64,000 bases of DNA, from contig VXAY01002056.1 in NCBI GenBank assembly GCA_013399855.1, positions 2,347,009 through 2,411,008 on the forward strand. The letters are read 5' to 3'. Positions 34,851 through 46,400 of the stretch are shown in pieces (position 1 is the stretch's first letter; each line of letters opens with the position of its first letter). This DNA comes from Oxyruncus cristatus (lineage: Eukaryota > Chordata > Aves > Passeriformes > Cotingidae). A program made the translations under genes and the position numbers. Under the pieces are notes generated by a model, which saw nothing but the letters and a program-made list of their open reading frames with translations, did no database searches and was not told the DNA's origin.

Positions 34851-34925
34851 CTCCCTTTGGGGCCGGGAGTTCCTCAGGGCGCTCTCCTGCGCCTACCGCC
34901 GCGGGCCGGGGGGTGGCACTGCTGA

Positions 34926-34960
34926 CCCGTCCCGTCCCGTCCCGTCCTGGCCCGTCCCGT
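34926..34960 (+). repeat. CCCGT pentamer array, potential G-quadruplex on the minus strand
   Basis: Four perfect CCCGT units, one CCTGG, then two more CCCGT lie just upstream of the TATA box. The minus strand reads GGGAC repeated, giving at least four GGG tracts with two-base loops, which is a textbook G-quadruplex pattern. Copy number may vary between individuals. Confidence 0.8.
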
Positions 34961-34989
34961 TCCGCCGCCGCGCCCCGCGGTGCGGTGCG

Positions 34990-34996
34990 TATATAA
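34990..34996 (+). promoter_or_regulatory. C15orf48: TATA box of C15orf48
   Basis: TATATAA stands inside a GC-rich setting (GCGTATATAACGCGG), about 130 bases before the ATG. The start site would fall near 35,020, giving a 5' UTR of about 100 bases. Confidence 0.7.
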
Positions 34997-35119
34997 CGCG
35001 GTGCGCGTACAGCGCGGGGAGCGCCCGTCCCCGCAGCCCGGTACCGGCGCCGTCGTGCCCCTCTGCCCCGGGGTGCGGTAACACGAACCGCTTGTGCCAG
35101 GTCCGCAGCCGCAGCCACG

Positions 35120-35161
35120 ATGAACAGGAGCATCTTCCAGATACTTAAAACTAAAAGAGAA
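35120..35161 (+). CDS. C15orf48: C15orf48 exon 1
   Basis: This exon encodes residues 1-14 (MNRSIFQILKTKRE), matching the family start MSFFQLLMKRKE in pattern. The donor is GAA|GTAAGT. Confidence 0.9.
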
Positions 35162-37089
35162 GTAAGTTTTGCCGGGGGCCGGGGCCGTGGTGCCCGCCCG
35201 CGGGGAGGGATGCGGCTGGCGCGGGCAGGTGCGCTGGGGCTGCCGCTGGATAGCGAGCACCTTCCCGGGGAAATGGTGAGAGCGAGGGACCCGTGTCAGG
35301 GGAAATTCCCGTGTTAAAAGTGAGGTGGTGTGAAGAGTAATACAGAGGTGTAATACACGCCAACAGCTAATCCCACCTGAGTGCTGTATAACCCCTGCTC
35401 CCCCAGCTCGAGGCTCTCAGCCGGGACACCAGTTCAGCTCTTTCTCCGTTTTGTCTTTCAGCTCATTCCTCTGGCTGGAATATTGTCCATGGCAGCAATT
35501 GGGGCGTTCTCTTTCAGTGTCTATTCCCTACTCGGCAAATCTGATGTGATGTAAGCAAAATACTTTTTGTTTGGTGCTCACCCTAACCTTTCTGTATTCG
35601 ACAGAACTCTTTGACCATCATGTCTCACACCAAAAAAAAAAAAAAATCTATGTATATGTTCCAGACTACTGGTAGCAACTGAAATATCTGCAGATAGTAA
35701 ATAGCGAAGAAACTAATTCATTTGGGCCATAGACAAAATTATTTCCTAATTTTTGATTTAATATTTTTTCTTTGCTTTAGGTGTAACAGGTTTTAAATGT
35801 TCTTATCAAGATTTTCAAATAATCAGATAAGTAGATGAGATGCAGATATATTGCAACCAGGCTATTAACTTGTATATAAAGAACAGCACTTGAAAATATT
35901 TACTTAAGAGAGTATTCTAATGGCTTGGCTAATAATTGGAATTAAGTCCCATACTCTTCAAGCTTTGAGGAGTTTATTTATTTACTTTAAAGTGACTGGA
36001 ATAGGTATTTTAGCTGTCAGGGTCAGAGTCCCCTTACTTTGTGTCCTTACTCAGTTTTGATTTTTCAGCTTGCTTCCCTTACCATGACACATGATACACG
36101 AACAGTGTTGGCTTGGTTGGTCCTTTGGAAGATGCACATAAAGCAAGCCATTGTTGATTCCTACCCAGAACACCCAAACCTGTAAACTTGTGTTTTGGGG
36201 AGCTCCTTACTGAAGTGAATAGCTGTGCTGATGATAGGCTGCTCGTATAAGAAAAAGTTATGGAAGAACGCACCTTAAAACATAGTACCTGTCTTATCTT
36301 CTTTTAAAGGATTAACAAGAGTGGCAATCCAGAACCTTGGGAAAATATTGATCCTACCAAGCCTCAGAAGGTAATTTGTACATACAACATAGTCAGTATA
36401 AATAGCATATATTTCCAACACAGTGAGTAACTTGTTTTAAATGTGCAAGAACTAGTAAGATATTGATGAGGAAACACATGTAAAGCTGATGTATACCTAA
36501 TTAATAGTGGAAACAAATTTTTAGTTCATTACTTTATATCTTCCCTAATGATAGGGATTCAGCTATTACATTCTAGGTCTGATCCTGAATTTATGGTACA
36601 CTTCTGGTTGCTGTGCTCTGTCTGTTCCCACCACCAACATCTGTTTACTCGATTCCACTGATAACAGTGGAAACTTGGAGTACAGAGAGGAAGGCTGTTT
36701 CCCCTTGTTCCTGAATTACAACATTGACTAAAAATATTTAGGTACTGCAGCCTGAAGGAAAATTATCTTCATTTAGTAGAGCACCTAGTATAAGGAACAA
36801 TAAAATTATTTGGCATTATTACCCATGTAATATACAAATTATTTTGTTCAACAAATTATTATATATGTCATGAGTTGCTATTTTTGCATACCTCTGAAAG
36901 AAAAATGTAAAGCTCCTAGAAATTCTTCACCAATAAGTTGATTTATGACTTGGGGGGTGTGGGAGTGGAGTAAATGCTCACTGGGATTTTGCTAACTTCC
37001 ATATTTTCCCTTTCTTCCAGCTATTAACAATCCAACAGAAATGGCAACCTATAGAGGAGCTGGAAAATGTCAAAAAGCTTATGAAGTGA
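35120..37089 (+). CDS. C15orf48: C15orf48 (NMES1/COXFA4L3), NDUFA4-like mitochondrial subunit
   Basis: Four coding exons join as 35120-35161, 35462-35550, 36310-36370 and 37021-37089, giving 86 residues; human has 83 as I recall. The protein has a short N-terminus, one membrane span (about 15-38), a conserved NPEPWENIDPT motif (about 49-59) and a C-terminal IQQKWQPIEELENV segment. The family replaces its paralogue NDUFA4 (COXFA4) in cytochrome c oxidase of the inner mitochondrial membrane during inflammation. The ATG has A at -3. The 3' UTR encodes miR-147b, which settles the assignment. NDUFA4 itself is excluded by sequence and locus. The TATA box and intronic kB-like site suggest NF-kB induction, as seen in mammals. 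Confidence 0.95.
35299..35310 (+). promoter_or_regulatory. C15orf48: NF-kB-like site in C15orf48 intron 1
   Basis: GGGGAAATTCCC fits GGGRNNYYCC perfectly and is nearly palindromic. It lies about 280 bases after the presumed start site, still near the CpG island. C15orf48 and miR-147 are induced by Toll-like receptor and NF-kB signalling in mammals, so a functional site here is plausible. No binding is shown by the sequence alone. Confidence 0.55.
35462..35550 (+). CDS. C15orf48: C15orf48 exon 2: membrane span
   Basis: This exon encodes residues 15-43 plus two bases of codon 44. LIPLAGILSMAAIGAFSFSV and the following YSLL form the single transmembrane helix. The donor is AT|GTAAGC. Confidence 0.92.
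36310..36370 (+). CDS. C15orf48: C15orf48 exon 3
   Basis: This exon completes codon 44 (Met) and runs to residue 64. It contains the family signature NPEPWENIDPTKPQK. The acceptor is CTTTTAAAG and the donor is AAG|GTAATT. Confidence 0.92.
37021..37089 (+). CDS. C15orf48: C15orf48 exon 4 and stop
   Basis: This exon encodes residues 65-86, LLTIQQKWQPIEELENVKKL then MK, followed by TGA. The acceptor is TTTCTTCCAG. The stop lies only 30 bases before the miR-147b precursor. Confidence 0.93.
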   Translation, partial: LLTIQQKWQPIEELENVKKLMK

Positions 37090-37118
37090 GAAGTTTCTGT
37101 TGCCTCAAAAAGGTACCC

Positions 37119-37198
37119 TATGAATCTAGTGGAATCACTTCTGCACAAACTTGACTACTGAAATCAGTGTGCGGAAATGCTTCTGCTACATTTTTAGG
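37119..37198 (+). ncRNA. MIR147B: miR-147b precursor (mature 3p at 37167-37188)
   Basis: An 80-base hairpin lies in the C15orf48 3' UTR. The 3p arm starts GTGTGCGGAAATGC and continues TTCTGCTA; it agrees over all 22 bases with the human miR-147b-3p I recall. The 5p arm (37130-37151) starts TGGAATCACTTCTGC. Pairing the arms by hand gives about 21 pairs with two mismatches and a loop of about 19 bases. Relative to the human hairpin as I remember it, the 5p arm has a few changes and one extra mismatch. In mammals this microRNA represses NDUFA4. Confidence 0.95.
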
Positions 37199-37425
37199 GT
37201 CTCCCTCCATTTTTTTGGACTCTGAATGAGGACTTTGATGTTGCTTTAGAAGTTGGCATACAGCATCCACATAGTCCAAAAAAATCTGACTCAAATACTC
37301 ATTTTCAGTAGGCATTTGATGTCAAATGTTGAATATTCAGATGGTAATTACTGATGGAAAAAGCCTTCACAGTTTTTGTAGAATTTTGAGATTTTTTTTT
37401 TCTAAATACATTAGTTTTGTTATTT

Positions 37426-37447
37426 AATAAATTTTTAATGAAATAAA
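37426..37447 (+). promoter_or_regulatory. C15orf48: C15orf48 polyadenylation signals
   Basis: Two AATAAA signals lie at 37426-37431 and 37442-37447, giving a 3' UTR of about 370 bases that includes the miR-147b hairpin. Drosha cutting of the precursor would compete with use of the full-length mRNA. Confidence 0.6.
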
Positions 37448-37469
37448 TTCTAAATTTTTACAACATTTT

Positions 37470-40400
37470 ATGTAAATTCCATAAATGGAAATTACCCAAA
37501 AGCCCTTCTAAACTGGGATTCCTGGTCTGCTTCCTCTCTATATTGTATTTCAATGCAGTATATAGACCAAAGTCATATCCAGAGGATATCTTTGTATGGC
37601 AACTTATGTGGTCATAAAGTACACTTGCATTTCTTGTCTACATCAGATGTGATGGCAGTCAATGTTCTGCTGCAAATACTCGAACTTACATGTGTGCTCA
37701 CCTTAACCCGCTGAGGAGTCCAGTAGGTTATTTAAGGGTGTGTTTGAGACTGCAGGATTAGAACTTGAGAACTGAGTATGGCTAAAACAGAAATGAAAAC
37801 GAGATCATTTCTGTTATGTTTTAATATTGTTCATGTTTAAATTTAGCAAAAGTTGCTAGAATTAGGAAACTTGCATTGTCCAAAACAATGTTAATTTCTT
37901 CTTTTTGTGCAAGGTTGTTCAAGTGCAAGCTCAAATGTACTGCACTGTTAATGATATTTTTAAACATTTCTACGTGCTGTTAGGAATCATCTACTTTACC
38001 AAACAGAAACTAATGTATTAAAATTAGAAATGATTCTATAAAGAGACAGTTCCTTTTTAAGCATCTGCGTTTTCTTATGGGTTGGCCAGCGGAAGAATGT
38101 AATGTGCAGACCCCCAGTAAATTAATGAGACAAGAAATGCATCCAATGACAGAACAGTCCTTTTGTAGATATTTTCTGTATTTTTGTAGATATTTTCTAT
38201 CTTCTAAGCAGTTCCACAATCTGTTACTCAGTTTCTTTTACAATGGATGTTCAGAAGGCAGATTAATTTCTGTCAGGTAGAAAGCAAAAGTGAAACAACT
38301 GGTAGCTGGAAAAAGTCCCCTTAAGTGAGTAATAGTCAAGTGCTTTAGGTTCCTCTGCTGCAGCAAAGACAAACTTCAGCTAGAAAAGCTTTCTCCTAAA
38401 CTTCCAGGTGGATTGGCTTCAGAAGCTTTATGTTTTCTTCAGCTGAGAAAAAAAAAGTTAAAATGTTACTTTATCAGATTCAGCCTAAATATTTATCAAA
38501 TAATGATGACTCAGCAGCTTCTGTGTTTTAGAACGGGAGGAACTACAAGTTTTCAGAATATCTTCTTAGCTTTCATTTTAAGGAATGATATTACAAGATT
38601 GGATAGCATAGAACCACAAAGATCACTGCTCTGAGGAATACAAGGTTAAAGTATTTTGATACAGATAACATTTCAAAATATTTCTCTAAGTTATTCTGTA
38701 TTTCTGGTTTTTTGCTGGACTGTACCAAACAAAGTGCTGTGCTCTGAGCTGATGCATGAATTAAATGAGTGTGTTCTTCAGTACATCAGTTGTATGCTCT
38801 GTAAATACTATGACCTAAGTATCTGCCAACGTTGAGGAAATAAATGTAAGTAATTTTTATGTAATTTTTGTATTTAACTACTTTTCAGTGATGTTTCCAG
38901 TAACATATTAAGCAGCATGACTGCTGTCACTCACAGGTTGTTGCTTCTCTCATCCTGTCCTGAAGCATAACAGCTTTGGTAATAAACTGTTTTGCTCTGT
39001 TAGCTGCTCTGTTTTTTGGTTTTTAATATAGATTTGTTGGGAGGGTTGTCACATAATGGGAGAAATAAAAAGTATTTTTCTGCACTTCAAAAAGATTGAG
39101 TGTTGTGAAAACTCTTGGGATTTTGTGTCTTCTCTGACTATCCCTAAAAATCTGTCTCTTGCATAGGTGAGGATTTTTTTCTTGGAAGTAGAGCACACCA
39201 AGAACAGTTACTGTACCTCCCCAGCTCAACTACTCAACATAAATCTATACAACAATATCCAAATTATTTCCTTGTCCTACAACCAGTAAAGATTCAATTG
39301 GCTGAATTTTATGAGCTGATGTTTATGAGAAGAATAAGACTTCCGTGTCCTGTGTTAAGCAAATCCATGACTTTTTATTCCATGAACAACTTAGAGGTTA
39401 TTGAAATAATTCACAACTTTTTTCCTTCTCTCCATTCTGTCTCCTACTCCATTCTGTTCTTTGTTTTGGTTTGGTTTCTTTGGTTGTTCTTTTAAACAAT
39501 GGCTATCTTTGCTCACCAATTCCAGTATTTTTTCAAAGAACTGGATCACCTCCAACTTTCATATTAATTACAAAGTTTAATTAAATGCTCACTGGCTTGT
39601 TAGAGTTTCAAATATAGATTAAAAACCATTAGAAATGTTTTTAATAGTTCTAATCACCATTAGAAATGCATCATTAGAATCTGTGGTCACATTTTTCTAA
39701 CTTTTTGTATGTAGTCTCTTTGTAAATACCTCTCTGGAATGTGAAAAGCAAAGAAGGTTGCTTTCTGCAGCGTACATGCAATGAATTACTATTTTTTTTT
39801 TTTCTATTACGGTAGTACTTAAAGGCCTTAAAGCTGCAGATCCTGTAGTGTTGTGGTTACCAGAGAGCTGTATTGAGTTTTCAGTTTGAGGTTTTTTGCC
39901 TGTGATAGTCCTGGTGTCAGCGTTTCTCCTTCTGATGTCCCCTAGCCCCTGAACTTCTCTACCACAAGGTGCTATTACTATAGTACTGTATCTTCTGGTT
40001 ATTTCATTGGCGCTTTTGTAGAAAATAGTAACTTACAGAGGGGTCTGATGCAACTGTTAAAGGAAATGGGTCATCCTGCAGTTGTCACCTGTCTTGGTGC
40101 AGGGGGTGGCTGTCCCCAGGACTAGCTGTGAAAAGCAAACAAAAGTAATGGGAATGATTCACTGAATCTGGCCAATATTTGGTCTTAGGCACTTCCCAGA
40201 AAAGCTTTCAGATTAAACAAACATGGCCACACTACAGAGCACAGCTTTAGTTTGCTATGTGAAGTCTTTGCTGTACAGCACATCCCTGCCATACAGGAGC
40301 ACACAGGTAATGAGATTGCCTGAAAGAGTCACTGAAATGGAAGTAAAAGCGTCAGCAACGACCTGGCCTCAGGCACTGCTGTGGGATGAGGTGAGTGTTG

Positions 40401-43400
40401 ACCTTCAGGTACTGTTGTGAACAGGCAGTTTGTTTGCCAAAAGCTCTGTCCATCCTAAAACAGCCATCACACTCCTGGCACCCTGCAGAGCCCTCAGAGG
40501 GGTGTCTGACACCGTCCAGGCGCCTTCTCCTGCGCGCCTCGCCCTGACCAAAGATCACCCAGGCTGTGTGATCACCACGGCTGCACCAACCCTGTTTATG
40601 CTGCACCTTGACCTGATGAATAAGGGATTTTGGTTTAATTAGCTTCTACCTCTAGATAATCTTCTTGTTGTGTGTGTTTTGGCCAGCGCTGTTACTGGGG
40701 AGGTGCTGCCCTTCCTCAGGGCTCACCCAGGACTTGTGAGGGCCCGTCTGACAGCACAGGGAGTCCAGGCCTGCGACAGATTTCACCCTTAGGAGTGAAA
40801 AGCTGTCCCACAGTGTCACCCACTGTGCCTGTGGGGGGGATGAGGGTGCTGTGAGAGAGCTGGAACAGGGAGGGCAGGGAAAGGGGGTGGCAGAGCCCTC
40901 GTTGGGAGCTGCATTAGCAAGTAAGAGCCGGAGAGAGAATTTGTCTGGGCTTCAGGTTACAGGCCATGTACCAGCCAACAAGGTTAGAAAATTAATTTAA
41001 ATAAACCCTCATCTATTAGCAAAGGGAGCGTGACAAAGGGTTTGGTTTGGGTTTGGCTTTTATTTTAAGACATCCAAGGTTTAGCCCAGTGCATCAGGGG
41101 CCAGGCTGGGCCTCCCCCCACAGCACTGCTTTGGTGCTGGGCTTGCAGGTGAGCCCCTGCCCTGGCTCTTGGCCAGGATTTGAGCATATTTAACGCTCCC
41201 TAAAAGGTGTTCTCTATGAATAACTTGGACTTCATGATGCAACATTTTTAAGGTGTAAAGCAAGTCACTTTGGTGACCTTCTTTCCATAAGGTTTACAAA
41301 TGTTAATGTGTGTGAAAATTGAGATAAATGTGCTTCCAGTTTTACCAGCTGTCAAGCAGCAGAAAAATCACTCTCTTCAACTTGAAACATGTGATCTAGA
41401 GTATTATTAGACTCTGGTGTTACTTGCTTGCTGTCTTCCACACCTTCCTCCCTATTTTCTACTGAGACTCCTTTCTTCTTTCACTTACTGGCACATATTT
41501 TATTCCTGCCAAATCTTTTTCTGTCTCACCCATAAAAACAAACACATCAGAAAAATTTAACATTTTTCTTGCCCTAACTTATTTCTACAATTTGATGGTG
41601 CACTTGCATTGTGTTCCTGAAAGGTACATATGTCAAATGAGTAGAGTAGAATATAATTAGTCTGGTGGTTTAAACTCAGAAATTAAGCAGAAAAGGCCCT
41701 GCTTGTAATGTTTGTCTTCCTTCTCCCTCCTCCCTCTTCTACTTTGTTTTATTTATGCTGGTGGGATTGTAATAAAAGCGCCATTGGAGGTAAAAAAAGA
41801 AGATCCTTACTAGTAACAGTAAGGATGCATAGACTGAAAACTTTTCAAGAAGTCGATATATTTTCAGTATGTGCATAAATCACAGAAATAATTAAAAATT
41901 GTCTTTCCATTTTTAAAAAAAAATGAAGCAGAAATTTGGGTCATGGACATAAGCCTGCCTAAAGACTCACAAAAAAAACATTTTCAGTTTTTCTTTTGAT
42001 TTTTAACATATTAACATTATATTGGTATGGCAGGTGTATTCCCTGGAAAGCTCTCTTAATTATGCTTCTGGAGAAAAAATAAAGGCCATATCTGCTAGTA
42101 ATATTATGGGAGACACTTCCTTACCCACTTCTATCAAAATATCTCTTGTGTTGAGTAAGGGCTGTTCTGTTAGTGAAATTCAATTCACCTGGTTGCTTCC
42201 TTGCAAGGAAATGGCAAAATAACTTGTTCATGTTCTGTAACCATAAACTTCAAGTGGTCTGGCAGGTCTTAACCCTGAGCACTATAAATCATTGTCATTC
42301 CTGTAGCCTTGCCGACTGTGACAGTGCCAGTCCAGGCAATAACTGTGAATCAGGTTTTTCCGTTCATGTATTTTTTGAGTAATTACAAAACATAATTTAT
42401 TTTAAGTTCAAACTCCCTTGGCCCTCAGCCAGCCAGACTTGCTGACCTCACAGACTCCCAAGTGTTGCTGAAGCAGGGGCAGGAGCTGATAGATCTTGAA
42501 CTTGGGACTTTTGTCACAGCAATTGATTTTTAAAGCAGAATTCCCCGCTGGTGTGAGTGGGAATGCTGCACAGACATTGCTGTTACCAGATCGTGGTAAA
42601 CTGAGGAGCTACAGACTCTGAAGGACAAGTCATTAGGATACAGCACCAAAAATAGCCTGTGGGGACCAGGGCACTGAAGCAAACCCATCAGCATTGCCTG
42701 AGGGAACACACATTGAATCATGCAGTCACAAGGCAGAGCCGCCTGCATCCCACTTCATGGTTACAGCTGTTCTCTGGAACTCTTTGGTTTTCAAGCCACT
42801 TTTTATCTGTTTACTCATTTTTATGGTATTTGGCATGAGAACAATCTGTTCTGGTACAGGAGAGGTGGACTGGTAGTGACTGTGGGCTTGAGGGCCTTTT
42901 GCACAGAACTGTGTTTCACCTCCTAGAAAGTACTGCTTTGGTGTGAGGTGTAAGGGAGGAACACTCACCTTATCTCCCAACTAGATGGTTAGACAGCTTG
43001 TTAACAGCACAGTGATTGTGTAAAGCTCTTTTCCTGTTTCACTATTGTACAATATGTGAATTTTTAATTGCAAAGTGCTGTATTAGCTGAGTAATCAGAA
43101 AGCCACACAAGCTTGAAAAACTTCTTACATGAAAATAAATGTGTTTAAGCTTTCAACCTTAGCAAAACTTTCACATTCTTGATCTTCTCTTGTGTATCAC
43201 TTCTATAATTGAATTAAATATATTTCCAGTGGGCAGGTAACTAATAAACACCATCCTTTAATTGCTGCTGCTGCTGCACAAATAAGGAAGTAAATGCAGA
43301 AAATTCTGATTAGTTGTAATCCCTGGTAGTAACAGAAAAATCTTATCAGTTTGACAAAGAAAAGCAAAGTCATCTACTTCTAATAAATTACTGATTCACT

Positions 43401-46400
43401 ACAGTAAAACAAAAGGAAAGGTGTTTTTTTATTAAAGCTTTTAAGAATATTTCATTTAATGATGCATCTCTCCCTTCTGCTGTGACTTCCTTTATAATTC
43501 AGTAAAGCCTGAATATCTTTTCTAATGACTGTTAGCATTAGTGAATGGTATGTTAGCATTATGCTGCTGTTACTGTGTTTATTTTTCCTCTTGTGAAATG
43601 CTTTGAACGAAACATGCGGCAGTCAGAAAAATGAATTTGCTTCAGGAGTGCAGCATCCACCTTGCTCCCAAAAGCAGAAATCCACAGCACAATCCTAGTC
43701 ATAATGACTTGCAGTTCTGGTCTTTGCCTCCTTGCCAAACTCTTAGCCAAAATTTTAGTGCTACAGTAACATGTTATACAAAGTAAATTTAAAAAAAAAA
43801 AAAATATTTTGAAATTATGAGAATGTTTTTATACTGATTTCAGGGAGGCATGGAATTAATACAGTAAAAGTTGTAGTGGCTGTGTATCTGTACACAACAA
43901 GTATGTGTTTTTTGAAAATTCTCTCTCTTCTTAAGAAAAATAAAAACATTTAAGAATTGGGCATATCTCTGCTCCAGCTCCTGTCTGTGTGTTAGCTCAA
44001 AGAGGAAGCTTTTGCACAATGCAGACCAGGGTGTTTCATGTAAGTCTGTGTTTGAGGACACACTGTTGAGTGTATCATCTCTTGATAGGTGTCAAGGGCA
44101 GAGGTGTAAACCCTCAGTGGTAAAAAAAAGTCACCACCAAAGTCATAGATGGATCCACTCAATAAAGAAGTGAAGTGTTTGACCTTCCCGTCTGTTTTGA
44201 GGACTCCTCACAGCTCTGTGGTTGGCAGTGCCACCACAGAGGTGTAACGCGCACTCCTCAATAAGAAACACTACAGCACAGAGGTGTCATTGGAGCTACA
44301 GGTGAGCATTTGTTGAAGCAATGCGTAATCAGTTTTGAAAAGCAAAAGCTAAGAGAACTTCTTTACCTGTTGGGCTTTTTTCTTCTTCACTAAACAAATA
44401 AAAGGAAGTTTGGCAACCCAACAAAGAAGGGAGATGGGGGCAGCTCTCCAATCTTTTTTGGGGGTTTTTTGTCCTCAGCATTAGGACATGATCTGCGCAT
44501 TGGTGTGGTGTAGGCTAGACAGGTAAAACATACTATGTTAAAGAGAAAAGGACTGTAAAACCATCAGACATCCCAGTTGAATTGCACAACAGATCAGTTA
44601 ATGCAACAGCCTGTAAAGGAAATTGATATTGACTTCATTTCTGACCCCCACAATTCAGTGCAGAAATAGTGGTGTGTTCCATAGTTGGTTGCATGGTAAT
44701 GTAGTGGAGTCCAGTGTTTTCTAGTTGCTAACTGCAGTACCCACATGATCTGGCTTTATCTCTTTTCTTCCCTCCTTCCTCTTTTGTACACGAACACACC
44801 TTGTATCATCAACAAAGCATGAACTCCTGAAAAAAAAAAAAAAAGAAAATCCAAGCAAACAAACCTGCAATATGAATATCTCTACTTTGCCATAGCAGGT
44901 GCTGGGCCTATTAGCAGGATTTAATTCTGTTATTATTCCTACTCTGTGAGCTGCTTCTTTCTAGCTCTGACAGCTACAGTTAGGGACAACCTCTTCCCTT
45001 GATCCTCCCTCCAGAGCAGCCCCAAATGTAGTAAGTGTGAGTGTGAAGAAGATCATTCTGAATGTGGAAGAAGGTTGGTGCTTTACAGAGGTCATTAATG
45101 GACCTAATGTATCCACAAGTGAGTGTATCTAAAACAGATCTTCATTTACAGCTTACTGCCCTTGGACCTTTAGCTTTTGATAAGCAGAGAGTCACTTTCC
45201 TTTGAATTTTCTATTATATGACTTGACCTTCGCTCTGTGGCAAGTTGAGGCAGCCAGGCTACCTGAGAACCCTCCTCATTGGTTCCATCCAGGTTCCATT
45301 TAAAGCAAGTATCTAAGTAGAAAGAAACCAGTGTGTAACTGGTTGGGCAATTTCTATTTCCAGTTCGAGGTGTGTGTCTTCTGCAAAAGCTTAGAAAACA
45401 CTGAATTGCTTCATAGCTTGAAGAAATGAAAGAAGACTTTACTGGAAGGAAGTTGTGGTTCTGAGTTCATCAGCCTCTGTCATTTCTGTTTTCTCTCTCT
45501 GAAGCCTGTTCAACTAGATCAAAAGACATTGTACTAGAAACTGCACCATGTAAACACAACAATATTCCACATTTACAATTGTACCTGCCTATTTTGAAAG
45601 AATTTTTTTCCCCTCAGTGTATGTTTTTGATGGAAAGTGTCATCCAATTCTTTACAAAAAAGCACAGAGGTTTCAGATGGAAGTATGTGTTGTCCTGGAA
45701 ATATGAATTCAGCACCCCAAAGAAGCAACACTCACTTTCATAGAAACAAAGGGCTTGCATGATAACTTCTGTTGTTTACATTAATTAATATAATTTGTTC
45801 TATTTGCATTTCAAATACCTGTCACCACTAATTTCCCCTCATACAAGGTTTTTATTACATATTTGGAAATAGAGGGAAGCATGTGATCGTGTATTCCATG
45901 ATATCTACCTGTATATGCCTCCAAGAAGAATCTAAACTCCCTCCCAGTAACTGATTAGCCAATATGTGCTAGGTTTGTGCTTTTCCTTATTGCATCCATG
46001 ATAAAGCTAAATCCCCTGTTATCCTTAGGAAAAAAGGAAAAAAATACGGCTTTTTTTTTAAACTTACTAATAAGACATTTCTAAAATATGCGACAAAATA
46101 CATTCCCTTCCCATAAAAAAATTCTCTTTAGTATGCACCTCTAATTATCAACGTTGGGACCAGTGCGCCATCGTCTGGTAAATTCGGGAACGGCCTGGAA
46201 GTTGCCAGGTGAGAGGAGAGTCTTCTGTCCGTTCAGGTGTGTCAGACTTGTTCTCACTGTGGGCTTGGAAAAAGGAACACGTGAAATCCGTAAAAAATCA
46301 ACACTAATTCTGTGCTGGGTTCAAATATGGAGCATCACCTTACCTATGAAAATGTTAATGATGTTTTTCTCAAAAACTCTCTTTGAATTTAAAACGCTAT

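Larger units (their letters stand above)
34850..35290 (+). promoter_or_regulatory. C15orf48: CpG-island promoter of C15orf48
   Basis: A compact GC- and CpG-rich island covers the presumed start site, exon 1 and the start of intron 1. It contains a pentamer array (34,926-34,960), a TATA box (34,990) and a partial kB-like GGGAGTTCCT (34,865-34,874). A TATA box within a CpG island is common for genes that are inducible. Confidence 0.75.

Noticed and set aside
34228..35133. 301-codon minus-strand open frame
   Set aside because: It spans the C15orf48 promoter island in antisense. The peptide is compositionally driven by GC and the CCCGT array, with no domain.
38160..38200. Short direct repeat TTTTGTAGATATTTTCT, twice
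   Set aside because: Two copies about 20 bases apart in AT-rich DNA can be explained by simple slippage.
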